A stretch of DNA of 40,302 nt from Micromonospora sp. 15K316. GTDB taxonomy: Bacteria > Actinomycetota > Actinomycetes > Mycobacteriales > Micromonosporaceae. Shown here piece by piece: positions 18,445 through 26,208 of this stretch; position 1 is the first letter of the stretch; each line of letters opens with the position of its first letter. Where the stretch lies: the NCBI RefSeq assembly GCF_004348525.1, contig NZ_SMKG01000033.1, positions 1 through 40,302 of the forward strand, written 5' to 3'. The position numbers and the translations under genes are program-made. The notes beneath the pieces are model-generated. The model saw nothing but the letters and a program-made list of their open reading frames with translations, made no database searches and was not told the DNA's origin.

Positions 18445-18619
18445 GTGTCGTGTCCGTCGCCGCGAGACGTGCCCGGCGCGGCTCACCCCATCCGGGCGAG
18501 GTTGACGGCTCACCGGACGGGCACCCGTGCTCGGACGCCGAACGGCCGGCGCCCCGAGGGCCGGAGACCACCCGACCGGGCGGAGGCCAGGTGCGACGGA
18601 CCGCGGGAGGAGGGGACCC

Positions 18620-18988
18620 TTGGACGCCACCACGAGGTTCTTCGAGGAGATCGACCGGCGAGGGTACGAGCCGAGGCTCGCCAAGACCGCCGGCACCATG
18701 CGGGTGGACCTGCAGGAGGGACCGCACACCACGCACTGGTTCCTGAGGATCGAGCACGGCCAGATCGCGGTGACCCGGGAGAACCAGGAGGCCGACACGG
18801 TGATCGGCACCAGCCCGGGGCTCTTCGAGGACATCGCGGCCGGGCGCGAGCACGGGATCGCGGCGATCCTGCGCGGCGACATGACGGTCTCCGGCGACGC
18901 GCGCCTGCTGGTGCAGGTGGAGCGGATCTTCCCCGGCGACCCGGATGCCCGTGGGCCCCGCCGGAAGTTCGAGCGGGAGGTGCGGTGA
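18620..18988 (+). CDS. SCP2 sterol-binding-domain protein
   Basis: A 122-residue single-domain protein of the SCP2 fold, a hydrophobic-ligand-binding fold. Typical features are GTMRVDLQEGPHTTHWFLRI, VIGTSPGLFEDIAAGR, ILRGDMTVSGDARLLVQVERIFP. TTG 18620 is chosen because GGAGGAGGGG stands directly upstream and the domain begins right after; no ATG or GTG fits. Its stop overlaps the start of the debranching-type enzyme in TGATG, so both are made from one mRNA by coupled translation. Its ligand is unknown. Confidence 0.82.
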   Translation: MDATTRFFEEIDRRGYEPRLAKTAGTMRVDLQEGPHTTHWFLRIEHGQIAVTRENQEADTVIGTSPGLFEDIAAGREHGIAAILRGDMTVSGDARLLVQVERIFPGDPDARGPRRKFEREVR

Positions 18989-21048
18989 TGGCTTCGAACG
19001 GCACGATCCGGATCCTGGACGGCAACACCTTCGTGGTCTCGGAGGACACCGGGGACATCGAGGCGACGCCGAGCGAACCGACCGGGCTCTTCTCACTCGA
19101 CACGCGGTTCCTGTCGAAGTGGGTGCTGACCGTCAACGGTGAGCGGCTCAACGCGCTCTCCTTCGACGACCTCCAGTACTACGAGGCGCGGTTCTTCCTG
19201 GTGCCGGGCATGGCGACCCACTACATCGACGCGAAACTGTCGATCATCCGGGAGCGGGCCGTCGGCGGCAGCTTCCGGGAACAGATCATCATCCTGAACC
19301 ACGACGAGAAGCCCGTCGACCTGGAGATCCGGATCGACGCCGGCTCCGACTTCGCCGACCTGTTCCAGGTCAAGGACGAGATTCTGAACAAGAAGGGCGA
19401 AATCTACAGCGAGGTTGAGGCCGACTGCCTCCGGCTCGGCTACCGCCGCGGCAACTTCGTCCGGGAGACCGCGATCGTCTCCTCCGCCCCCGCCCGGTAC
19501 GACCGGGAGGGGTTCGCCTACTCCATTCACCTGGAACCGAACGAGCAGTGGGAGACCCGCATCGACGTCCACACCACGGCGGTCGGGCCGGGCGGGCGCG
19601 ACCTGCGGCTGGGCGTGAGCACGCACAGCGCGGAACGGCTGGCGCTGCAGCACGACCTGGAGAAGTGGATCAACGACGCGCCCAAGCTGAACAGCCAGCA
19701 CGAGGCGCTCGCCTCGACGTACCGGCGCAGCCTGGTCGACCTGGCGGCGCTGCGCTTCTCACCGCTCTCCCTCGGCGGGGCGACGCTGCCCGCCGCCGGT
19801 CTGCCGTGGTTCATGACCATGTTCGGCCGGGACAGCATCCTGACCTGCCTGCAGACGTTGCCGTTCACCCCGGCGCTGTCGAAGACCACGCTGCGGATCC
19901 TGGCGTCGCTGCAGGGCGCCCGGTTCGACGACTTCCGCGACGAGGATCCCGGCCGGATCCTGCACGAGATGCGGTACGGCGAGACCGCGGCCTTCGAGGA
20001 GCAACCGCACTCGCCGTACTACGGGTCGGTGGACGCCACCCCGCTCTTCGTGGTCCTGCTCGACGAGTACGAGCGGTGGACCGGGGACGCCGCGCTGGTC
20101 AAGGAGCTGGAACAGGAGTCGCGGGCCGCGCTGCGGTGGATCGACGAGTACGCGGACCTGGTCGGCACCGGCTACATCTGGTACGAGCGGCGCAACACCG
20201 ACACCGGCCTGGAGAACCAGTGCTGGAAGGACTCCTGGGACTCGATCTCCTACTCGGACGGCAAGCTGCCGCCGTTCCCCCGGGCCACCTGCGAGGTGCA
20301 GGGGTACGCGTACGACGCGAAGGTCCGCGGGGCGCGCCTGGCCCGGGAGTTCTGGAACGACCCGGCGTACGCCGACCAGCTAGAGCAGGAGGCGAGGCAG
20401 CTGAAGGAGCGGTTCAACCGCGACTTCTGGGTCGAGGACGGCGAGTACTTCGCGCTCGCGCTCGACCCCGACGGACGCCAGTGCGACGTGTTGAGCTCGA
20501 ACATCGGCCACCTGCTCTGGAGCGGCATCGTCTCCCACGAGCGGGCCGAGAAGATCGCCCAGCATCTGGTGGGTCCGCGGCTCTTCTCCGGCTGGGGCGT
20601 GCGTACCCTCGCCGAGGGGGAGATCCGCTACAACCCGATCGGCTACCACAACGGCACGATCTGGCCGTTCGACAACTCCTTCATCGCCTGGGGTCTGCGC
20701 CGGTACGACTTCGCCGAGGAGGCGGCCATCATCGCCAGCGGCATCCTGGACGCGGCGACGTACTTCAGCGGCCGGCTGCCGGAGGCGTTCGGCGGATACC
20801 AGCGGGAGCTCACCAAGTTCCCGGTGGAGTACCCCACCGCGTGCAGCCCGCAGGCGTGGTCGACCGGGACGCCGTTGCTGCTGCTGCGGACCATGCTCGG
20901 GCTGGAACCGCACGAGGGGCACCTCTCGGTGGATCCGCGCCTGCCGGTCGGCATGGGCCGGATCGAGGTGCTGGACATCCCGGGTCGTTGGGGCCGGGTG
21001 GACGCCTTCGCCCGTGGCCGGCTGGAGGTGCACAACCTGATCGACTGA
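18988..21048 (+). CDS. Glycogen-debranching-type amylo-alpha-1,6-glucosidase
   Basis: A 686-residue predicted glycoside hydrolase. Residues about 1-240 match a glycogen-debranching N-terminal beta domain (TIRILDGNTFVVSEDTGDI, GLFSLDTRFLSKW). The rest is an (alpha/alpha)6 barrel with LPWFMTMFGRDSILTCLQTL, ENQCWKDSWDSISYSDG, NPIGYHNGTIWPFDNSFIAWG and PTACSPQAWSTGTPLLLLRT, typical of GDE/GH15-like enzymes; Asp and Glu in these segments are the likely acids. No signal peptide is seen, so it acts in the cytoplasm, perhaps on glycogen or trehalose-type oligomers. ATG 18988 follows GGGAGG and overlaps the SCP2 stop. The exact substrate is not provable by eye. Confidence 0.87.
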   Translation: MASNGTIRILDGNTFVVSEDTGDIEATPSEPTGLFSLDTRFLSKWVLTVNGERLNALSFDDLQYYEARFFLVPGMATHYIDAKLSIIRERAVGGSFREQIIILNHDEKPVDLEIRIDAGSDFADLFQVKDEILNKKGEIYSEVEADCLRLGYRRGNFVRETAIVSSAPARYDREGFAYSIHLEPNEQWETRIDVHTTAVGPGGRDLRLGVSTHSAERLALQHDLEKWINDAPKLNSQHEALASTYRRSLVDLAALRFSPLSLGGATLPAAGLPWFMTMFGRDSILTCLQTLPFTPALSKTTLRILASLQGARFDDFRDEDPGRILHEMRYGETAAFEEQPHSPYYGSVDATPLFVVLLDEYERWTGDAALVKELEQESRAALRWIDEYADLVGTGYIWYERRNTDTGLENQCWKDSWDSISYSDGKLPPFPRATCEVQGYAYDAKVRGARLAREFWNDPAYADQLEQEARQLKERFNRDFWVEDGEYFALALDPDGRQCDVLSSNIGHLLWSGIVSHERAEKIAQHLVGPRLFSGWGVRTLAEGEIRYNPIGYHNGTIWPFDNSFIAWGLRRYDFAEEAAIIASGILDAATYFSGRLPEAFGGYQRELTKFPVEYPTACSPQAWSTGTPLLLLRTMLGLEPHEGHLSVDPRLPVGMGRIEVLDIPGRWGRVDAFARGRLEVHNLID

Positions 21049-21089
21049 CCGCCCGCGGCGCCGCCGCCACACCTCGATGCCTCACCGGT

Positions 21090-21183
21090 TCGGCCCTCGG
21101 CAGGACGGCCGGTTCAGCCCGGAGGCAGGGCGGCCGGGTCGGCCCTCCGGCAGGACGGCCGGTTCAGCCCGGGGGCAGGACGG
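21090..21183. repeat. 49-bp direct repeat, two copies, over the hydrolase stop
   Basis: Copies begin at 21090 and 21139 with TCGGCCCTC and contain GGCAGGACGGCCGGTTCAGC. Copy 2 covers the last codons (LPPG and stop, 21164-21166) of the minus-strand hydrolase; copy 1 is a downstream duplicate with the same stop context. Confidence 0.85.
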
Positions 21184-21810
21184 TGTCGAGGAAGGCGGCG
21201 GTCACCGCGTGCAGGTCGGGCCGGTCCAGGGCGAGCGCGTGGCCGCCGTGGGTGAGCCAGCTGTGCACCGGATGCCCGGCGGCCAGCAGCGCCCCGGTGA
21301 GCCCCACGACCTGACTCGCCGGCACCGACCGGTCGTCGGCGCCCTGAACCAGCAGCACCGGCACCGCGTTCCCGACGTGGGTGGTGACCGTCGCGTCGAC
21401 GGTCGCCGGGTCGCCGGGTGCGGGCGGATGGCCGAGCAGGTCCGCCCACGGGTCGTCGCCGGCGCGCAGCCGCCGCCAGTCCGCGCCGAGCGGGTCCACC
21501 GGCGCCCAGTACGACAGCACACCCGCGACGTCGTCCGGGCGGTCCACCCCGCGCAACGCGAGCTGCAGGGCGAGCATCCCACCGGCCGAGTCCCCCGCCA
21601 CCAGCAGCGGCAGGCCGTCCGCCTCGGCCCGGGCCCGTCGGGCTGCGGCCCGGACGTCCTCCAGCTGGGCCGGCCAGCGCGCCTCGTGCACGAACCGGTA
21701 GTCGGCCGGGACCACCCGCAGTCCGTGCGCGGCCAGCGCGGCGCCGTCCTCGGTCGCTCGGCGCGCCAACCGCCGCCGTGGATCCAGAGCAGTACGCCGC
21801 GTTCGGTCAT
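21164..21810 (-). pseudogene. Alpha/beta hydrolase, frameshifted near the oxyanion motif
   Basis: Esterase-like alpha/beta hydrolase of about 215 residues in two frames. From ATG 21810 the frame reads MTERGVLLWIHGGGWRAE, the classic HGGGW oxyanion-hole motif, then runs out of frame. Another frame continues from about 21760 with TEDGAALAAHGLRVVPADYRF, then VAGDSAGGMLALQL (nucleophile Ser), LVQGADDRSVP (Asp) and HGGHALALD (His). Joining them needs one extra base or two fewer around 21755-21765. ATG 21810 is supported by CAGCAT seven bases upstream. It may be a real pseudogene or a sequence error; all catalytic residues are otherwise preserved. Confidence 0.8.
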
Positions 21811-22002
21811 GCCCGCCATGCTGCTGTGCCGGCCGGCCGACGACCAGCTTCTTCGCTCTCGGCAGAAGATCCACGGCCGGGCGGCCGGGCCGCGGCGCCG
21901 ACCGGACCAGGGGCGCCTCGGGCACCCCGGCGGCCGGATCGTTCCGCATCGGGGCATGATGGTGTCTGCCGTCGCGGCTCCCGCCCGGCCAGGATTCTTC
22001 CC

Positions 22003-22611
22003 ATGAACAGAGCAGCCCTCGTCGTGATCGACGTCCAGGAGTCCTTCCGCCAGCGCCCGATCTGGGCGTACGGCTCGAACCCCGACCTCGTCGGCCAGGT
22101 GAACCGGCTGGTGGCCGCCGCCCGCGAGCGGGGTGACCTGGTGCTCTGGGTCCTGCACGCCGAGCCCGGCACCGGCGGCGTCTTCGACCCGGCCCTCGGG
22201 CACGTCCGGCTGATCGACGGGTTGGCGGTGGCCGACGGTGAGCCGACGCTGGTGAAGACCGCGCACAACGCCTTCACCACCACCAACCTCCAGCAGCTGC
22301 TCACGCTCGCCGGGGTCCGCGACGTCACCGTCTGCGGGATCCGCACCGAACAGTGCGTGGAGACCACCACCCGGGTCGGCGCCGACCTCGGCTACCGGAT
22401 GACGTTCGTGACCGACGCGACGATGACCTTCCCGATCCCGCACCGGGACCTCCCGGAGACGGCCGGCCCGGCGGAGATCCTCGCCGACCCGCGCACCCTC
22501 ACGAACGACGAGATCATCCGCCGCACCGAGTACGTGCTGGCCGGCCGGTTCGCCACCGTTCGCACGGTGGACGAGGTGACCGGAGCGGCCCTCGCCCGGG
22601 CGCGGAGCTGA
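22003..22611 (+). CDS. Isochorismatase-like cysteine hydrolase
   Basis: A 202-residue member of the isochorismatase/nicotinamidase-like superfamily. The catalytic triad is visible: Asp in LVVIDVQESF (about residue 9), Lys in TLVKTAHNAF (about 84), and Cys in GIRTEQCVETT (about 115). Enzymes of this fold hydrolyse amides or enol ethers; the substrate cannot be told. The ATG has CAGGAT seven bases upstream and no ribosome binding site. Two bases separate its stop from the AraC/DJ-1 regulator, a common pairing in which the regulator senses a related metabolite. Confidence 0.9.
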   Translation: MNRAALVVIDVQESFRQRPIWAYGSNPDLVGQVNRLVAAARERGDLVLWVLHAEPGTGGVFDPALGHVRLIDGLAVADGEPTLVKTAHNAFTTTNLQQLLTLAGVRDVTVCGIRTEQCVETTTRVGADLGYRMTFVTDATMTFPIPHRDLPETAGPAEILADPRTLTNDEIIRRTEYVLAGRFATVRTVDEVTGAALARARS

Positions 22612-22613
22612 CG

Positions 22614-23597
22614 GTGACCCGGGTCGTCTTCCTGCTCGTCCCGCAGCTGCACCTGCTGGATCTCGCCGGACCGGCCCAGGTCTTCTCCAGCGCCGCCGAC
22701 CTCGGCCACGACTACGAGCTGCACTACGTGGCCGAGCGGGAACAGGTGCCCACCGTGCAGGGGGTGCCGCTGGTCGCCCGTACCCGATGGCCCGACCTCA
22801 CCCCCGACGACCTGCTGATGGTGCCCGGTTGGCGGCCCGGCGCGCACGGGCCGGCGGGCCCGGTCGGCCCGGACGACTTGCGCCGGCTCGCCGCGCACCA
22901 CGCGGCCGGCGGCACCGTGGCCAGCGTCTGCGCCGGCGCGTACGCCCTCGGCCGAGCCGGCCTGCTCGACGGCCGCCGCTGCACCACCCACCACGACGTG
23001 CAGGAGGACCTGGCCCGCCGGCATCCGGCGGCGCGGGTGATCCGGGACGTGCTCTACGTGGTCGACGACCGGGTGGTCACCTCCGCCGGGATCGCCAGCG
23101 GCATCGACGTCGCGCTGCACCTGGTGGCCGTCCGGCACGGCCCCGCCGCCGCCGCCGACGTCGCCCGCGAGCTGGTGGTGTACGCCCGCCGCAACGGCCT
23201 CGAACAGCAGGCCAGCGTGATGCTGCGACACCGCTCGCACGTCTCCGACGCGGTGCACCGGGTACAGGACCTGATCGACCGCCGCTACGCCGAACGGCTG
23301 CCGCTGGCGGACCTGGCCGCCGCCGGCGGCGTCGCCGAGCGGACGCTGACCCGCCTGTTCCGGCAGGCCACCGGCCTCACCCCGCTCGGCTACCAGCAAC
23401 TCCTGCGAGTCGAACGGGCGGAGCACCTGATCGGGCACGGCGCGACGGTGGAGGCGGCCGCCCGGACCGTCGGCTTCACCGATGCCCGAATGCTGCGTCG
23501 CCTGCGCGCCCGGACGGGCCGGGCACCGGACCCGCGGCCCGCCGGTAGTAGTCGTCCCGGGACCGGAACTCGACCGGCAGCGACCCGGGCAGGGTGA
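22614..23597 (+). CDS. AraC-family regulator with DJ-1/PfpI sensor domain
   Basis: A 327-residue GlxA-type regulator. Residues 1-185 form a class I glutamine-amidotransferase-like (DJ-1/PfpI) domain (VVFLLVPQLHLLDLAGPAQVF, VPGWRPGAHG, TVASVCAGAYALGRAGLLDG with the nucleophile-elbow cysteine, TSAGIASGIDVALHLV). Residues about 210-305 are two AraC helix-turn-helix units (RLPLADLAAAGGVAERTLTRLF and AARTVGFTDARMLRRLRAR). GTG 22614 follows GGAG. The last 41 codons overlap, tail to tail, the next gene on the other strand, and the final 25 residues are a low-complexity tail. It probably controls the upstream hydrolase. Confidence 0.9.
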   Translation: MTRVVFLLVPQLHLLDLAGPAQVFSSAADLGHDYELHYVAEREQVPTVQGVPLVARTRWPDLTPDDLLMVPGWRPGAHGPAGPVGPDDLRRLAAHHAAGGTVASVCAGAYALGRAGLLDGRRCTTHHDVQEDLARRHPAARVIRDVLYVVDDRVVTSAGIASGIDVALHLVAVRHGPAAAADVARELVVYARRNGLEQQASVMLRHRSHVSDAVHRVQDLIDRRYAERLPLADLAAAGGVAERTLTRLFRQATGLTPLGYQQLLRVERAEHLIGHGATVEAAARTVGFTDARMLRRLRARTGRAPDPRPAGSSRPGTGTRPAATRAG

Positions 23598-24210
23598 TCC
23601 GGGCCTCCCCGACGAGCCGCCCCGCCGACCGCAGTGCCAGCACGTCGCGTTCCTGCGGGGAGAGGTCGACGAGCTGGGGCCGGCCCAACCGGAAGGCGGC
23701 CACCGCCCGGCACACCTGGCGGGCCAGCTTGGCGATCTCGTCGGGCGGGCCGCCCAGCGCGAGGGCCGGCTGCTGGATGGTCCGCAGCGCGTCGCAGACG
23801 ATCAGCAGCCGGGCCGGGTCGTCCGGGTCGGCCGGCGCCAGCTCCAGGCGGGACGGCCACTGCCAGCGGATCTGCCCGCTGAGCAGGCCGGACAGCCGGA
23901 CCGGCGGGCGGTGCCGGGCGATGCCGACGGCCCGCCCGCCGGCGAGCACCGCGAGCTGCGAGCCCTCACCCACCCAGACGATCCGCTGATCCGTGAGGGT
24001 CACGGTCACCGGGCCGGGCAGCGTCCACACCCGCCGGACCTCGGTCGGCCCGAGTAGATGCCCCGACACCTCCACCCGGTGCCGCCAGAGCACCTGCTCG
24101 CCCAGGGCCGGCACCAGCTCGTACCGGCGGTCGAGCAACGGACCCATCTCATCGTCCGGCGCATCGAACCGGTGCGGACCGATGAAGAAGGGCGACGTGT
24201 CACCCTGCAT
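23476..24210 (-). CDS. Protein of unknown function
   Basis: A 244-residue soluble protein I do not recognise. It has no signal peptide or membrane helix. A central stretch, RRVWTLPGPVTVTLTDQRIVWVGEG, resembles the strand pair LT-x-x-R-I of GRAM/PH-like domains; the C-terminal half is helical with Arg/Asp-rich ends (EFRSRDDYYRRAAGP). ATG 24210 follows GGGAGG at eight bases, better than a GTG two codons upstream. It lies downstream of the two-component genes on the same strand, separated by a nested palindrome, so it could be read through or separately controlled. Its 3' end overlaps the AraC gene by 122 bases. Confidence 0.7.
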   Translation of the reverse strand: MQGDTSPFFIGPHRFDAPDDEMGPLLDRRYELVPALGEQVLWRHRVEVSGHLLGPTEVRRVWTLPGPVTVTLTDQRIVWVGEGSQLAVLAGGRAVGIARHRPPVRLSGLLSGQIRWQWPSRLELAPADPDDPARLLIVCDALRTIQQPALALGGPPDEIAKLARQVCRAVAAFRLGRPQLVDLSPQERDVLALRSAGRLVGEARITLPGSLPVEFRSRDDYYRRAAGPVPGPSGRAGDAAFGHR

Positions 24211-24258
24211 CGTCACGACCTCCCACAGAGCTCACCCCTGATGTCGAGCGTGGCGGAT

Positions 24259-24297
24259 GGCCGACCGGGTGTCATGACACCCGTTAGGGGGTCGGCC
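24259..24297. terminator. Nested inverted repeats after the response-regulator gene
   Basis: Inner perfect 18-bp palindrome CGGGTGTCATGACACCCG (24266-24283) begins right at the response-regulator stop. Outer arms GGCCGACC (24259-24266) and GGTCGGCC (24290-24297) enclose it and the stop. It could terminate the two-component operon or serve as an operator for the unknown gene starting at 24210. Confidence 0.6.
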
Positions 24298-24973
24298 GGT
24301 CGTACCTCGCCTGTGACCGGTAGATGCCGATCTCTTCCGGCCGGATGAGGCCGTCCTCGATCGCGCGGGCGAGCAGCGCCGCCTTTGTGGCGGCCGGCCG
24401 ACCCGCCCGGGTGTACTTGATCCGCGCCCGGTCGACGTACTGCTTGACCGTGTGTTCGCTGATCCGCATCCGACGGGCCACCGACGCCTTCGACATCGAC
24501 TGGAACCAGAGCAGCAGCGCCTCCCGCTCCTTGTCGGAGAGGACCGGGCGATCCGGCCGGGGGTCACCGACCATCGCCCCGGCCAGCGCCGGTGGCACGT
24601 ACGGGCGGTCGCTCGCCGCCGCGAGTACCGTGGCGACGCAGTGCTCCCGACCCTCGTGCTTGGCGAGGAAGGCCACCGCGCCGGCGTCCAGGGCGGCGAG
24701 CATCGTCTCCGGGTCGGTGTGCTCCGAGTAGACCACCACCCGGCGTCCCGCGGCGCTCAGTTCGGCCAGCTTGCCCAACGCCATCCGGCCGTGCAGTCGC
24801 AGGTCGAGCAGGACGACGTCGGCGTCCGGGGCGGCCCGCAGCACCTCGTCCGGATCGTCACCGGTGGCCAGTACGGTCAGCAGCGGCTCGGTGGAGAGCC
24901 AGGCGCGTACCCCGTCGACCACCACCGGGTGGTCGTCCACGATGGCCACCCCGATGGGCCGTCCACCGCTCAT
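24284..24973 (-). CDS. LuxR/NarL-family response regulator
   Basis: A 229-residue response regulator. The receiver (about 1-120) has acidic residues in VAIVDDHPVVVDG, the phosphoacceptor Asp in DVVLLDLRLHG, Ser in VVVYSEHTD and Lys in VAFLAKHEG. The LuxR helix-turn-helix (about 150-210) reads LSDKEREALLLWFQ, SVARRMRISEHTVKQYVDRARI. ATG 24973 overlaps the upstream kinase-like gene stop as ATGA, so it is coupled; an in-frame start 24 bases earlier is less likely. It is the output of the two-component set at 24284-27376. Its regulon is unknown. Confidence 0.92.
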   Translation of the reverse strand: MSGGRPIGVAIVDDHPVVVDGVRAWLSTEPLLTVLATGDDPDEVLRAAPDADVVLLDLRLHGRMALGKLAELSAAGRRVVVYSEHTDPETMLAALDAGAVAFLAKHEGREHCVATVLAAASDRPYVPPALAGAMVGDPRPDRPVLSDKEREALLLWFQSMSKASVARRMRISEHTVKQYVDRARIKYTRAGRPAATKAALLARAIEDGLIRPEEIGIYRSQARYDRPTP

Positions 24974-26208
24974 CGCCGCCACCGGGTCTGCACCCATCTG
25001 ATCTCCCCGTCCCGCTCGTAGATCCGATCAACCCGGCCCTCGTGCGACCCGTCGTCCCACTCGGGCGGGCCGGTCGCGTCGGGGCCGTTCCGGTCGGGGG
25101 TGACGAGGCTGACCACCACCTCGCCCGGATCCGACACGACCGTCAACCGGGCCCAGCCCCGCGCGTCCGCCAGCGTCGCCGTGAGCGGGTCGGCGAGCTG
25201 CCGGCGGACCTGCACCGGCAGCGGCGGTGGCGTGCCGATGGTCACCAGGTCGATCGGCAGCCCGTTACGTTCGGCCAGGTCGGCGGCGGCGCGCAGCTCG
25301 TGCAGCAGGGCATCGGGCACGTCGTCCGACTCGGCGATCAACCGCCGTAGCCGGGCCGCCGCCAGCACCGCCCGACGCTGCACGACGGGATCGGCGGGGT
25401 CGGCACGTCCGTCGGCCAACTCGGCGAGCACCGCCCCCGCGGCGCCGCCGACCAGGGCCAGCCGGTCCCGCCGGTCCCGCCGGGCCCGTTCGGCGGCGTC
25501 CCGCTCCGCCGCCATCGCGTGGGTGGCCGCGGAGGTGGTGGCCCGCTCCCGCGCCAGCACGGCGACGACCGCGCTGCCGACGTACGCCGCGATCGGCAGG
25601 GACGAGGTGCCGTAGACGTACATCGCGAACCGGGCCAGGTCGGCGGGGGCGGTCGCGCCGTACCCGACGACCGCCACGAGGGCGATGAGCGAGTGCGCGG
25701 TGAGCAGGGCGATCAGCCCCCGCACCCGCCGCCCCCAGAGCGCCAGCATGAAGAACCAACCGAGCGTGCCCCAGACCCAGTTCGCGGTGGTGAAGAGCTG
25801 CCGCTCGCCGGCGGCGGCGAAGACCGTCGCGTCGACCGCGAGCAGCAGCCCGGCCAGCGGCCAGGCCGGCAGCGGGGCGTGACGCAGCAGCCGGAACCCG
25901 GCCAGCACCCCGACCACGGCCACGACCGCCCAGGCCGCGAGCACCACACCGGGCGCCGCCAACTCCGCCCGGTTGGCCAGCACCGCCGGCAGCCCGATCA
26001 CGCAGTGCCAGGCCAGCGCGATGGCGACCGCCGCGATCCGGGCGCCGCGGTCCGAGGCCCGCCCCACCGCGGCTGCGACCTGGCCCGCCGCCGTCTGCGG
26101 CGTGACCTCCCCGGCCGTACCCCGGGACGGGGCGGGCGGTGCCGCGACGGTGAGCGCCGTCGCCGGGGCGTACCCCTGCCGGACGGCGGCGTCGAGTTCA
26201 GCCGACAC
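24970..26208 (-). CDS. Kinase-like membrane protein lacking histidine-kinase catalytic residues
   Basis: A 412-residue protein placed where a sensor kinase would be. About six membrane helices fill residues 60-215, followed by a coiled, Arg-rich stretch (AAERDAAERARRDRRDRLALVGGAAG). Where NarL-type kinases have the H-box (R-x-L-H-D) there is no histidine, and the ATPase region shows no N-box or GxG loops, although the layout (LLHELRAAADLAERNGLPIDL, WARLTVVSDPGEVVVSLV) echoes one. It is probably a pseudokinase partner of the intact kinase encoded just upstream, with which it shares an 11-base overlap. GTG 26208 is the only start consistent with that overlap. Confidence 0.72.
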   Translation of the reverse strand: MSAELDAAVRQGYAPATALTVAAPPAPSRGTAGEVTPQTAAGQVAAAVGRASDRGARIAAVAIALAWHCVIGLPAVLANRAELAAPGVVLAAWAVVAVVGVLAGFRLLRHAPLPAWPLAGLLLAVDATVFAAAGERQLFTTANWVWGTLGWFFMLALWGRRVRGLIALLTAHSLIALVAVVGYGATAPADLARFAMYVYGTSSLPIAAYVGSAVVAVLARERATTSAATHAMAAERDAAERARRDRRDRLALVGGAAGAVLAELADGRADPADPVVQRRAVLAAARLRRLIAESDDVPDALLHELRAAADLAERNGLPIDLVTIGTPPPLPVQVRRQLADPLTATLADARGWARLTVVSDPGEVVVSLVTPDRNGPDATGPPEWDDGSHEGRVDRIYERDGEIRWVQTRWRR

